Assembly (NCBI GenBank): GCA_000320545.1
Contig: ADNK01001018.1
Coordinates: forward strand, 1 to 43,625
Source: Bigelowiella natans CCMP2755
Taxonomy: Eukaryota > Cercozoa > Chlorarachniophyceae
Direction: 5' to 3'
Length of the DNA: 43,625 nucleotides
The position numbers and the translations under genes were made by a program. This document shows positions 26,018 to 37,743 of this stretch, one piece after another. Within the stretch, counting starts at the first letter, position 1; each line of letters begins with the position of its first letter. The notes under the pieces were generated by a model. That model did not search any database, was not told where the DNA came from, and worked only from the letters and a program-made list of their open reading frames with translations.

Positions 26018-28456
26018 GGTACAGATAACCACATCAGATCTTGCTACCTACTCGTATCCACCAAATGCCGCGCTCTTGGGGGGAGGGAGAAGGACGTATC
26101 AAAATTCCGTGTGTACAAAGAACAAACCAAATTCGTGGATCATGATCAATCTGAAAAACAACGAAGAAACTTCTTACGTTGTTTTAACGGTAAAATTTAG
26201 GTCCACAATTTTCATGCCTGCTATGATATTGTTTGATAAATTTTATTTCCATCTTTCTCTCCTCCCTCACCCCATTCCCTTGAGTGTGTGTGTGTGGGTT
26301 GTGTGTGTAAGTCAATGGTCATGAGCGCCTATCGATCACCATCCATCCATCCATCCATCCATGAACACTGACTCATTATCCATCCATCCATCCATCAATC
26401 CACCCATCCATGAACACTGACGCATCATTCACTGTGTTCTTTTTAACGTCTTGTCTTCTTGCCTTGAATTGCTGCTACTACTACTACTACTTGCAAAGGG
26501 TTATAGCATTATTGTCGAGAAACGTAGTCATCCTCGCAGCTGGCGTCTTGAAGGATCACTCGATGGCTCTCAGTGGACATTGATAAAAGAACACAAACGA
26601 GAGGATCACACGGCATTTCAACCTTTTGATAGTCATCGTAGTAGTAGTAGTAGTAGTAGTAGTAAGTAACGACGACAACAAGGAAGAGAAAGAAGGAGAC
26701 ATAAAAGTGAACAACAGCATAAGCAGCAGGTATGTATGGTATGGTATGATATGATATGATATCATATGATAGAGCGGACAATGAATAGACTATAGTATGG
26801 TATGATAGGTAATGTATGATATGATATGATATGATAGGTAGAACAATATATAGACTATGGTATATGGTATGATAGTTATGTACGGTATAATATGATATGA
26901 TATAGGTAGGATAATGAGTAGGCTCTACTACTACTACTACTACTACTACTACTGCTGCTACTACTCACCACCAATATAATACTCTATTATTACACTAGTT
27001 TCACGATGATGTCTCCTGTATCACCATCATCATCATCATCATCATCATCATTTTTATATCAAAAGTGGTAGTTGTAGTTAGGAAGATATTATGATAATGA
27101 TGGGGATAATGACGATTTGCCACCATCATCACAGCTTATTCACTCCATTATCATCGTAACAAAAGGAGTGATAAAGAGGAGGAGGATATCGATGGTGATG
27201 ATGAGGTGAAGGCGAAAAAAGCAAAAGAAGTAGCACCAAAAGTATTACTATGTCGTGGTCATTGGAGTTTGGCGCACAACAACCACCACCACCACCACCA
27301 TCATCATCATCAGCATCATCATAATGACGAGAAGAAGGGTAGGAAACAGCATTCTTCTCGTTCTTCACTGTCCGGATTCTCTTATATTCGTCTTATGGTT
27401 ACGGGGACTGATGCTTCTGGCAGATGGGGGCTGGTAATACATCTTCTAATCCTCCTCTTCCTCGTTTGTATCTTCCTCCTCTTCCTTCGCCTTGGCCATA
27501 GAGTTCTTATTGACACTTCCATGAAGAATAACATAAGAAACTCCATCAAGCAGCTTATATATTATTTCGAAGAATCATGATGTTTTCCGATAATGCTTTT
27601 CATCACAGTGAGAGTATGATATTTCTCGCTCATTATTACTATCACCATCACCGTTATCATAATCATCATCAGCATCAATATCAGTATCATCATTTATCAC
27701 ACATAATACAACATACGTAAGTCATAGTACATGATACGTTTTCTCCTTTTCTTCTTCTCGTAGAATGGATTAAGAGGATTGGAGTTATTCGGTGTGATAG
27801 GGGATCATTCTCTCAGGGAAATACCTAAACCTGTGAGTACTAGTCACTTTATGATAATAATAAAGAGTATAGAAATACATCACCTGTTGGTCTCTCAGCG
27901 GTTGCAAATTACATGCAATGAATGTGCAAGATGAATGTAATATGATTCTTCCTTTCTTTCTCTCTTAGATAAAAACAGAGAGATTTGCCATCCTACAAGT
28001 AAGCAGCTCAGAGCACATTGAAAAAGTTATAAAGGCTTTTGACAAAAAAGAAGTCGATACGTTGTTACTGGGTAGTAGTAGTAGTAGTAATAATAATAGC
28101 AGTGGTGGTACTGCTGGTATGATGAGGAGCTGCTTTCCACGGGTAATAACAACTGAGAATAGTAGTAATAATATGGTTGATAATGATGATGATGATGATG
28201 AGAATCAGAATTATATCATATCTGAATCATATACACACCACCACCACCATCACCACCACCACTACAATAACATGGATATTACGGTAATGCATGATGAGAA
28301 TGGGAGGAAGAAAAAGGGAGAGAAGGGGGAAATCCATTCATTCTTCCTCACCCACCAATGGAAGAAACCACTAAAATATTCTACCTACTACTACGGAGGG
28401 GATAGAGGAAGAAGAACAAGGGAAAAAGAGGGGATTATTTCTGCAGTGATGTATAA

Positions 28457-28496
<40 letters not shown>

Positions 28497-28508
28497 GTGA
28501 TTGTTGTA

Positions 28509-28544
<36 letters not shown>

Positions 28545-29548
28545 TGTGAATGTGTTGTGATTGTTGTAATACACGGTGGTATGGGGACATACATACATAC
28601 ATACATTCATACATACATACCAACTACCGACTACTGCTATAGCTTACATACACTTCAAAAGACTCTGTTATTATTCTTAGCGAGGAATGAATCAACAATA
28701 CAATACAATACAATACAATACAATACATGGTGGTTGCAGGTTGTTCAAATTGAGGCTCTCCCTTTGCGAAATGTCGGCTTGGATCTTCAAAAATGTGCAG
28801 TGAACCAAGTATACAAGGACAAGTTATTCTTCAAGGCATCAAAAAGAGAAAGAAAAGAAGGAAAATGTGGGAAATACAAGGTAATAATCGCAAAATCGTT
28901 GTTGATGTTGTTGCCTCTAAAGAAAAAGGAAATGAGGAGAAGAAGTAATAATAATGCTACATCAATATGCGCTTCAGTAGATGCACAATACGTTTTCTCG
29001 TTGTTGATCATTATTACTTCTAATGCATCCTCCTTTTGTAGCGCTTGCTTTTTGGGTGGTTAGTTCGTCGACAACTCATCTTCTTCTTCATCATCATCAG
29101 CTTCTTCTTCTATCTATACTGTACTCTACTCACTCACTTACTCACTTACAGGAGGGGGAGGGGCTGCTAATCCCAACAAAAAGATTCTCTGCAGCATTAG
29201 ATGAAATACTAAATCGTCATGTGATTACTGAGGGGCAAACCATGCCTTTGCTAGAAGCACAAGATATCCTTCAATGTGAGTAGTAGTCAGTAATGAGAAG
29301 AAGCCATTCTTTCTTTTTGCAATAGTAGTACTGCAAAGCTTTCTCTTCTGAACATATACTATTACTACTAAGACGTCATTTTTTCTCTAAGCTTCTTCAA
29401 GTTACATAAATGCAACCAAACGAATGTTATAGAAAAAAAAATAAATAAATAATAATAATAATAATAATAGCTGCTGTCGTTGGTCCTCGCTCTTATCCAG
29501 GACCTGAATATTATCCTATTTGGCAATTAACAATAATGATGATGATAT

Positions 29549-29582
<34 letters not shown>

Positions 29583-30445
29583 CATTTAATGTGGTGCCGT
29601 ACGTTATCAAGATTATTTCCCAATAATAGTTCATTCTAAGCACTCGCATAATAATTGTATTAATATCTAGCAATAACGGTACCAGATTTTGCTAATGCGA
29701 AGTATGCTGATAAATCATCGTCGTCATCATCTTCAACATCTTCTTCTTCTTCACCACAACCAACGTGGTTACGCACTTGGTCCCGTGAGAGTGTGCCACT
29801 TGAGCTCATTCGTAATCACATCCTCTCCCAATCTCCACAACTGATATTTGAGTGGATACAGAATAAGGGGTAGTAGTAGTAGTAGTAGTAGTAGTAGTAT
29901 ATATCAAGTGAAATATGAATGAGAAGGGGAGATATAGGTGGTGGTGATGATGATGATGATGATGGAAAGTAGTTTGATGTGTTGGTAATCGTCGTCACGT
30001 AATAGAAGAAATGTAGGACAAGCAGCTACTACCTTCTTTCACCATTGTCTGTCATCATCACCATCTTGACAGTAGCAGCAGCGGCAGCAGCAAAACACAG
30101 CAAATTGTTGTCTGACAATATTTTTCTAATTGTATTCTCGTATTATCGTCGTTGTGCTACTACGTGTTCTTCTTCTTTTTGTTCTTCTTCTTCTTCAGAT
30201 ACGACTATTACTTGTGCAGATCATCATTTTGTAATTTGAGTGAGGCAATGAGTAACTTAGAGTCATTAAGTGTGCAGCAATGTAGAGGGTTTCTATCTCA
30301 TCTTCTGCCACAATTATGCCGGAAGATTGGAAAATCGTCGCTGAGTCAAATGCATCCATCACAGATTGTGGATGATGTTTCCATAATAGAGAGTAGTAGT
30401 AGCTCAAAAAGGGAGGGGGTAGGGTATGGACAGAGTACTGCCCAG

Positions 30446-30476
<31 letters not shown>

Positions 30477-32148
30477 TTTTAGTTGTTAAAAAACTTTTGG
30501 GAGGGGGTAAATTGAAAGGACCCCTCTCAGTTCATATGGCGACGTATCGACTTCTGTTTCTTATGTTGAAAAGGTACTTCGTAGATAGTATACCATTGAT
30601 ATTTTGATTCATATATTATCGACTACCTCTGATATCTTGTTTGTTTGTTTGTTTTGTTAATATTCACGAATATTACTACTTAGACTGAATATGTGGTTTG
30701 TAGAGCTATATCCTTTGCTAAGCCAAGAAATTGGAATGGTGAATCTCATACGCAAAACACGTGATTTTATTTTTACCTCAACGAAGACTGAACTCCTCAA
30801 CAAACTTCTGGATCTGACAGCAGACTCATCAACACCAACGTTAAGTGTAAAGGTAGATCGAATGAGAGCTGCTACGGTCTTATCTGCTCATGATGCATCT
30901 ACCAATGCTGCTGCTGCTGCTGATGGCGTTGGTGTAGGTGTAGGTGAATTAAGTGGTAGCAGTAGTAATGCTAGCAACATAAGAAGTCGTCCTTCTTCGT
31001 CATCTTCTTTTGGGAGATACTCAATCTTTGCCAGCGCCTTCAGGCAGTTACAAAATGCCCCTGTATCAAGATTTAGAGTGTCAAAGCCCTCGGGTGCAGA
31101 ACCGCATCTTGCTTTCCGTATTGTAACTGAAAATGAGCAAGTTGTTGGAGAAGCAGGACCATACAGACAATTTTTCACTGACATAAGTCGTGAGCTTCAA
31201 CAGGCTGAATTATCACCATTGTTTATGCCATCACCAAATCACAGAAACAGCATGGGAGATCATAGAGATAAGTACATTCTTAAGCGAGCAGCAAGCCATC
31301 AGTGTAGTGAATGTTTGGACATGTTGAGATTTCTTGGAGTGCTCTTTGGGATATGTATCCGTACCGGGGTCAAGATGATGCTTTACTGCCCGCCGTTGAT
31401 GTGGAAAATGCTGTCAGGAGAGAGAGTCACTCGACACGATTTGAAAGATATTGACTATGGCACAGCAGAAGTTCTTGCATTATTCGAACAACTTGATGAA
31501 AAAAGCTTTATGCAAACATTTTCGAGTAGTGAAACACCGCAAAATTTTACCATCCGTTTGTCAGATGGATCTACAAAGGAACTAAAAGAAGGAGGCTACT
31601 CCACTCTTGTTACGTGGCAAAATCGACTAGAATACGTAGACTTGGCTTTCCGCGCCCGAATCTACGAACATAAAATCGAAATTGAAGCTTTGAGAGCAGG
31701 TTTAGAGAGCATAGTTCCCGCTCAAGCTTTGAATCTTATGACGTGGGCAGACTTGGAACGTAGTATTTGCGGAAGGCCAGAAATTGATGTGGCAATGCTT
31801 CGAAGGCATACAAAGTACAGTGGTGTTTCTTCTACTGCTCCCCATATAAAGATCTTCTGGCGTCTACTTGAGAAGAGCTCTCAAGAAACATTGAGAAATC
31901 TCATAAGATTCTGCTGGGGGCAGACAAGGCTGCCTGCAACTGATAAAGAATTTGAAATAACACACACAAGATTCATGATCAAAGCCAGCTCGTATAGAAA
32001 TCCAGACCGCGTACTACCACGTGCAGACACGTGTTTCTTTAATTTGGAGCTACCAGCTTATTCATCCGAAGAAATCATGCGTGAGAAGTTGTTATACGCG
32101 ATAAATACCGCAACTACTATGAATGCCGACCAAAACCAGGAGAATTAA
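8917..32148 (+). CDS. Giant multidomain UBR-box HECT E3 ubiquitin ligase
   Basis: Transfers ubiquitin to substrates through a HECT thioester cysteine. Exons (GT-AG, phases checked): 8917-9021, 9136-9569, 9633-15597, 15819-15961, 16233-17085, 17433-20227, 20690-20875, 21032-26189, 26499-26661, 27135-27433, 27764-27832, 27969-28283, 28740-28880, 29152-29275, 29671-29869, 30199-30573, 30684-32148; about 6,262 aa. Domains: UBR box about 150-222 (CRTC, CEVC, CHLGHDVSYRKTGKFYCDCG, CRCK); Tudor-like fold about 976-1040; UBA about 1060-1100 (LQAMGFSKLACVYAL); CUB-like beta domain about 1809-1930; SPRY about 3320-3575; a second CUB-like segment about 4537-4650; RanBP2 zinc finger about 4842-4866 (WQCAYCTLENPLQAVRCVAC); discoidin/F5-8C about 5183-5390 (SWRLEGSLDGSQWT, LELFGV); HECT about 5899-6262 with catalytic Cys near 6225 in RADTCFFNLELPAY. 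Long Ser, Thr, Asp and His runs interrupt the domains. UBR5 (UBR+UBA+HECT) and HECTD4-like proteins (SPRY+HECT) share parts; orthology is unresolved. Exon 12's 3' end (28283 or 28142) and a possible extra exon near 17226 are uncertain. Confidence 0.94.
26341..26423. repeat. ATCC minisatellite in ligase intron 8
   Basis: Runs of CCAT/ATCC are split by two copies of CCATCCATGAACACTGAC (26354-26372 and 26405-26421), forming an approximately 50-bp tandem duplication inside the intron between exons ending at 26189 and starting at 26499. A TG-rich tract (26284-26310) precedes it. Confidence 0.75.
26662..27134. repeat. Repeat-filled ligase intron 9
   Basis: This intron holds GATAT/ATGAT-type repeats (about 26729-26910) in which a unit of the type TATGGTATGATAGGTAATGTA followed by ATGATATGATATGATA recurs about three times. 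It then has (CTA)n at 26927-26953 and (ATC)n at 27019-27051. No coding content is seen. The following exon starts after CATCACAG at 27134. Confidence 0.7.
28459..28730. repeat. TG, ACAT and CAATA microsatellites in a ligase intron
   Basis: Two (TG)n blocks (about 28460-28496 and 28512-28543) are separated by a TGTGATTGTTGTAATA unit that recurs at 28554-28571. Then come (CATA)n (about 28588-28620) and a CAATA array (about 28695-28727). They lie between exons 12 and 13. The open plus-strand frame across the TG tract (a Cys-Val run) is a repeat artefact. Confidence 0.75.
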
Positions 32149-33179
32149 TAGAGTGCAGCTAGTCGCAGATATGACATGCATTTTTCCATTTCCTTCCGTT
32201 AATGATTAGTTTTGTAAAAGTTCTACCATTGGATTTTTATTTCTCGTTACAAATAAGAAGCACATGCCTGTATACAACTCATGGGAAATATGAACGCGCT
32301 CTACTGATATCAGTCATGATACGTGACAGCAGCGAGGAAATCCATCTAGCCATGCTTCACCACGGTGCATTATTGTACGTTTGATCTATAGATCATGTGA
32401 CCAACATATGGCCACGCTCAGCTTCCTGCGGACGTCTAATAAAGCACGCTAGCACGCGTGGATTCGTTAACTCTATATGAGACGGATGTAATGAAGAATT
32501 AAATTTTACATAACTGCACCGCAATGCTTTATTGACACGACAATGGTGCGTGCAACACACACACAGCACCGCTACATGGACATTTGCTTAGAAATGAACG
32601 TATATTGGCACGCAGCACATGGTGATCGAGAAGCATACACGCAGTTCACAAATGACGCTCCTGCATGCGCATGCACACTCCTATATGTGTGTCACGTGCG
32701 AGCATCGCATGAGCTTGCTAGCTTGCGCCACGTACCATCTAGCCATGTCCAACACAAGATGATGAGGCTGATTACGTAATAACTACCTATGCAGCTTCAT
32801 TGCGCAGCAAATCCAGTAGTGCGATATTTTGTGCTCAAATATATGATTGATGTAAGCATTCACATGCATGATGGACATAATAGCGGAGACAAACAGGTGC
32901 AACTTAAGCGCTGTAGCCGCAGCTTTGCAAAGCTGCATTAGGATGACAACTGAAAAGATTTAATATATTCATTCATCCGTCCCATATGTAAGACTAAACT
33001 AATAGAAACAAGGAATATAACGTATGTAGATTCCAGGGCTATCATTTAAGTTGTGGACGCAATCAACAACATATAGCTCGCGCGCGGTGTTTGCACTTAA
33101 ATCGGACTGTATATACAACACGACTACTTGGAGACGAAAGTTGTTGGACCTGACGTAAAGACTGGAATGCACCAGAGAG
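32149..33179. other. Tail-to-tail gap between the E3 ligase and MRT4
   Basis: The gap lies between the ligase stop (32148) and the MRT4 stop (33180, opposite strand). It has no gene that I can support. Its centre (32474-32985) is an inverted-repeat element, described separately. A polyadenylation region for each gene must lie here; no strong AATAAA hexamer is obvious directly after either stop. Confidence 0.6.
32474..32985. mobile_element. MITE-like element with terminal inverted repeats
   Basis: The left end reads TATGAGACGGATGTAATGAA, then AATTAAATTTTACATAACTGC. The right end, reverse-complemented, reads TATGGGACGGATGAATGAA, then ATTAAATCTTTTCAGTTGTC and ATCCTAATGCAGC. These form imperfect inverted termini of about 50-75 bp around about 400 bp of non-coding DNA rich in GCATGC/GCTAGC palindromes. 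TA flanks both ends, compatible with a TA target duplication, although TA is common here. No transposase frame is visible, so it would be non-autonomous. The same end is found at 349-430. Confidence 0.55.
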
Positions 33180-34140
33180 CTACTGACTATATTCTAAAAA
33201 CTTTTCCGAACTATCCGAATAACAACCGAGTAATTTGATTCTAAAGACTGCCATCTTTTGATCGAACATCTGTAGAGGGTAGAGGAGACAGCAATAAGGA
33301 TTTTTTTGAAATAGTATATTTACATTCATTCACATTACAATGAGTGAACTTCAGAAACCAGTACATAAATTTTTGTCTAAACCCGTCTTTTCAGAACCTT
33401 CCAATTTTTCTATCGCTAACCCAAAAATGTACTTTCTGCTTTAACATTTTTCGTTATTAAGTCAGTCTCCCACCTCCAAAATTTTGCATTGCTCCGCAGT
33501 AAGTTTGGCACCCTCTATTGTAAGTAGTAGTAGTGGTGGTAGTAGTTGTAGTAGTAGTAGTAGTAGTAGTGAGGGTCCCAAGAGTAGTAACATTTTTGAA
33601 GAAAATATTTCGTACGAATTCTCACGTAGAAAGGAAATATAATTTTGAGGCAGGCAGGCATTTAGATCATGAATCTAGATACTCTCTCTATATTATTTGT
33701 TCCTTCTCATCATCTCTCTTGCTGCATCATCCATCCATCAAATGCTATTATAATTGGTATAATCATCATCATCATCATCGCTGATCACTACTGCTACCTA
33801 CTACTACTACTACTACTAATAATAATAATAATAAAACCTCCACACACTTAATATCAACTGCTACATACTTATATTAATACCTTCACAGACGGTTGTGTCA
33901 GCAGCAATCTCAAGCTTTCCTGAGAAAAGATCAGAGGAAGCACATCGATCGAAGGGGGAGAGACAATAGAATCATAATTTGTATACACAAATGAATCGAT
34001 GCCTCTCCTGCGAGCATGTTACTACAACGAGAAAATGTTAGGAAAAACTGAACAAGTACTATCGTGAAATTTCATAGCACAATAACATCATATAAACGAC
34101 AATCTTTCACTAGCTGTACATACATATTAATCATATATGT

Positions 34141-34179
<39 letters not shown>

Positions 34180-35153
34180 AAGATAAGATAAGGTTGGTAT
34201 GTTATAAATAAGCATCGAGGATGGATAGGATTACCACCTCATTGTGATTATAATGTCACTAGCAGAATCACAAAATTAAGAAGCACATTTAGAAGAAGAA
34301 GAAGAAGAAGAAGAAGAAGGAGGAGGTCGTCGTAGTGTTGTCACCATTATCATCCTCCTCCCCCCGCCCCCCTTTCTCCCCCTCCTTCTCAGAGTCATCA
34401 TCATCATCATCATCACTTGCTACCTTTTTGTATCCTAACAGGGAGACCAAGTCTCCGTAGCTGTGGCTCCTAAATAAAAGTAGATTGATATGTGTACTCA
34501 GTTTCTTGCTGCAGTGTAGTATATTGTTCATGTATAGGTTTATTACTACTTCTACTACTTCTGTCCTTAAAAAAAGTAGATTGATATGTGTACTTTGTTT
34601 GTTGTTGATGCATAGCTTTACTACCACTCCTCCTACTTCTCCCCCCCACTATTATTACCATTGAAACGGGAAGGTGTCCAGGAACTTCACCAGCACTTAC
34701 CACAAACTTAGTTGTTGGAGAGCAGTCACAGAGAGAGGAGAGAGAGAGAGAGGAGAGGGGGGAGGGGGAGGGAGAGAGATATAATAAAACGTATAGACAG
34801 ACAGTGCATGATCTGGGCCGAATACTACAACTGTTTTCTACCAAATCGATCTTCCTCATCATCTTCTTCTTCTTCTTTAATACTAACGAGCAAATGTGTA
34901 CATGAAACTTGTAGTTCTTATCACATGAATGTATCTATGTGTCAGTATGCAAGTATACATATATATATATATATATATATATGTTTGTGTGTGTTTATGC
35001 AAGTATGTGTCCTCCTCCTCCTCCTCCTCCTCCTCCTCCTTCTCCTCCTTCTCCGCCTACTACTACTACTACCTTCCGTGTTGCTTTGGATCCTGCTCTT
35101 GCGAATTGAGCTTGCTTGTATTCACTGAAGAACCTATGTGAGTGGTAGTAGTG

Positions 35154-35186
<33 letters not shown>

Positions 35187-35769
35187 CACAATATGAGTAA
35201 TAGTAGTAGTACATAATATGAAAGTGTTATTTTAACTTAAATTATCATATTAGATCTCTTATTCCAGCATTGTTCATTCATCATATTTCAGAGAGAGACG
35301 ATAATTAGATATGTAGTGAAGGTGTTGATTAAACAAAAAAGAAAATATAATTCATGTTGCTCAATATCCATATGATAAGACAGTACATAATAATACAAGC
35401 ACTACTGCACTTCGTAGTTGGAGCTTTAGTTACATGGGAAAGGATTTAATTATTCTTGGATTTTACAAAAAAAGACAAAATATGATAGAGGAAAAAAACA
35501 ACTGCTATGAATATCGTTTGAAATAGTTGTATATTCTTGTTTCAATTTACTCGGTCACTGCTTTCTCATCTCGGTTACTGAATAGCAGCCCACAGTCTCC
35601 AGTGATTTTCTAATGATATGAATCAAATGATGATGAGCAGCAGCAGCATAAACACCAATCCAGTAGTAGATAGATACAGCAGCATGAAGGGAGGGCTACA
35701 GCAGACGGACGATGATATGTACACAACACAGCACAACGCAAACAGCACAACAGACAGCAGCGAGGGAAA

Positions 35770-35804
<35 letters not shown>

Positions 35805-36389
35805 GAGGCAGTAGGCACACCACTTAATAGTATTTCCACCACCAATATTGGACGAGACGGAGACGACTGATGATTAATACTGATGATTAATACAGGTTTG
35901 CCATCAACACCTTTGCTAGATAGCTGAGACCAGTTCTATATTCATTCTCCTGAAGAAGACCGATCGATCAATCGATGGACAAATCATCATCATCATCATC
36001 ATTTTCATTTTATATTCGTGATGCTACATACATATATACATACATACATACATACATGCTTGCATAACAACATACATACCACCAACATACTTGATGCAAT
36101 ACTACTATATACATGCATACACACCATCAACCATACTTCATGCACGTGTTGATGAGTACCCACCTCGTCTACTCCAAGAGCTACCATCATTAATTTGTTT
36201 CTTCCGATCATAAACCTTGTGAAAACAGTGGTAATGTAGGATAATTATGTCGATGATGATGATAATCAATAACATATGTTGTTGATAAAGATGGTGGTTA
36301 ATATTATTAACTAGTTAGAAACTATCGATATTTTTTGTCCCTAAATATCATCATTATCATCATTGTCGTCGTCATATTATCATCACCAT

Positions 36390-36422
<33 letters not shown>

Positions 36423-37181
36423 CGCATTCAACTATGAAAGTGCGCTTGCACACGAGACAATTGAGAATAATTGAGAATACCTGCTATTGTTCCACTGCAC
36501 ACGAATTTCTTTGAAAGCTGCATTTCGCATGTTTTCCACCTATCCAATGAATTATTCCATTCAGAATTACAAGAAGATGATTACAGTTGTCGAGGACGAA
36601 GATCATCCGCACACTCCTAATTTAAAGTAGTAGTATGATGATGATGATGATGATGTTCAGGAAGTAGTAGTATGATGATGATCACTACGACGATGACAAT
36701 CACAATATACTACCTCGAAGAGAAAAATATTCGAAAATTCATCAACACTATCCCGAACCTGTTGTTTATTCCCAAATTAATAAGGAGGGAAGAGAGCAGG
36801 ATATTAATAATAATGGAACAACATGCAAATGCTGAACAAATATATTTCATTCTCAGTATATGTTCGAAGATAGGATTTTATGTGTACGTGCACATATGAG
36901 ACAATTTCCCATGGGCTGTTTTGTGAATTTAGTGATTCCCATCATCAAAGAATTCACCTCCTCGATCAAGGCGTCTCCTTTTGATCTACCCTTCTTCTTT
37001 GTCTTTGTCAAATGCACTATTTTAAAATCAATATAAAATTAACATTATACTGATTACCACCATGTTTTCTCAGCATTTACCTTATGCTATTCTGATACCA
37101 TCTACACGCACCACCAATAACCTTAATCATCATCATCATCACAACAATTCAACCTAATTTCGCTCGCTTCGACTTGGGCAT
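33180..37181 (-). CDS. MRT4: MRT4 ribosome assembly factor (uL10/P0-like)
   Basis: Mrt4/MRTO4 is a nucleolar stand-in for stalk protein P0 on pre-60S ribosomes; P0 (uL10) replaces it late in maturation. Thirteen exons join in frame to 218 aa: 37181-37154, 37016-36958, 36758-36714, 36539-36481, 36215-36164, 35949-35911, 35609-35551, 35124-35073, 34706-34659, 34469-34424, 33919-33881, 33514-33474, 33269-33180. The start MPKSKRAK and LTKTKKKGRSK are typical of Mrt4. FEVENMRNAAFKEIR, SRFMIGRNKLMMVALG, GDCGLLFSNR, QFARAGSKATRK, SMEPQLRRLGLPVRI, TVCEEGAKLTAEQCKILE and FDQKMAVFRIKLL follow in the expected order. Length is close to human MRTO4 (239 aa). There is no P0-type acidic C-terminal stalk tail, which favours MRT4 over P0. 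Coding sequence is only about 16% of the 4.0-kb span; introns hold microsatellites. Confidence 0.93.
34142..35190. repeat. Microsatellites and a 96-bp duplication in MRT4 introns
   Basis: Within MRT4 introns there are (TA)n at 34144-34178, (GAA)n at 34292-34321, (CAT)n near 34397-34414, a GA-rich tract at 34733-34780 (the pyrimidine tract before the exon at 34706 on the coding strand), (TA)n at 34962-34982, (CTC)n at 35009-35040 and (AGT)n at 35145-35186. In addition AAAGTAGATTGATATGTGTA occurs at 34477 and again at 34573, the two ends of an imperfect tandem duplication of about 96 bp. Confidence 0.75.
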
Positions 37182-37743
37182 GCTGGTCTACGCTTTTTGA
37201 CGCGAGCATGACCCGAGATGCAAACAGAAAGAATCAACCAATATTTTACGGTGCGACATATTTCAGATCAAGTCGTATAGACAAAAATCTAAATATATTC
37301 TTCGGAGAATTGAAACAGTAATAACTCCGATATATGTGAACGGCGAAGTGAGATTTTGTAATCTGGAAGTATTAATTTATGGATTTTAACAGGAGAATCA
37401 TCATCGACCGCTTCAAGAACACTGTGTTTGAAACTGTTTCAGCAATTTACATGCTACGACAACAAAATTATGTCCAACATGAAATTAATGTAGGTTTTCG
37501 TCGTGGTTTTGACCTGTTTCTTCACAATTAGGAACAAATTAAGACATTTTCAGATGAAACTAAAATAATTTCGTGTTGATATATGGACCTACGACAATAA
37601 GATTACGGAAAAAAGGTGGTTAATCATTGAATATACTTCACTTTCACTTGGATCGTGTGCGAAGACATATTCTGGAATAATCAGCAAATTCTCTCCCAAG
37701 AAACCCACCGCCCGCCCGCCTCAAAGCAAAAACCTACACAAAC
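37182..37743. promoter_or_regulatory. Head-to-head intergenic region, MRT4 / dynein light chain
   Basis: The 562-bp gap lies between divergent start codons. It has no repeats of note and no coding exons that I can support, and it must hold the 5' regions of both genes. A CCGCCCGCCCGCC run at about 37709-37721 stands out in AT-rich sequence about 25 bp upstream of the dynein ATG and could be a GC-box-like element (inference). Confidence 0.4.

Noticed and set aside
28371-28623. Minus-strand frames with Thr-His repeats
   Set aside because: They are the (CA)n strand of an intronic TG microsatellite.
32202-32779. Plus-strand frames after the ligase stop as a separate small gene
   Set aside because: They fall across the inverted-repeat element and show no recognisable domain or splice context.
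36400-36425. (CAG)n and other regular triplet arrays as possible CRISPR or structured RNA
   Set aside because: These are simple microsatellites without spacers; the genome is eukaryotic.
33180-37181. Reading the MRT4 gene as ribosomal stalk protein P0 (uL10)
   Set aside because: The N-terminus (MPKSKR..., LTKTKKKGR) and the absence of a long acidic stalk tail fit MRT4, not P0.
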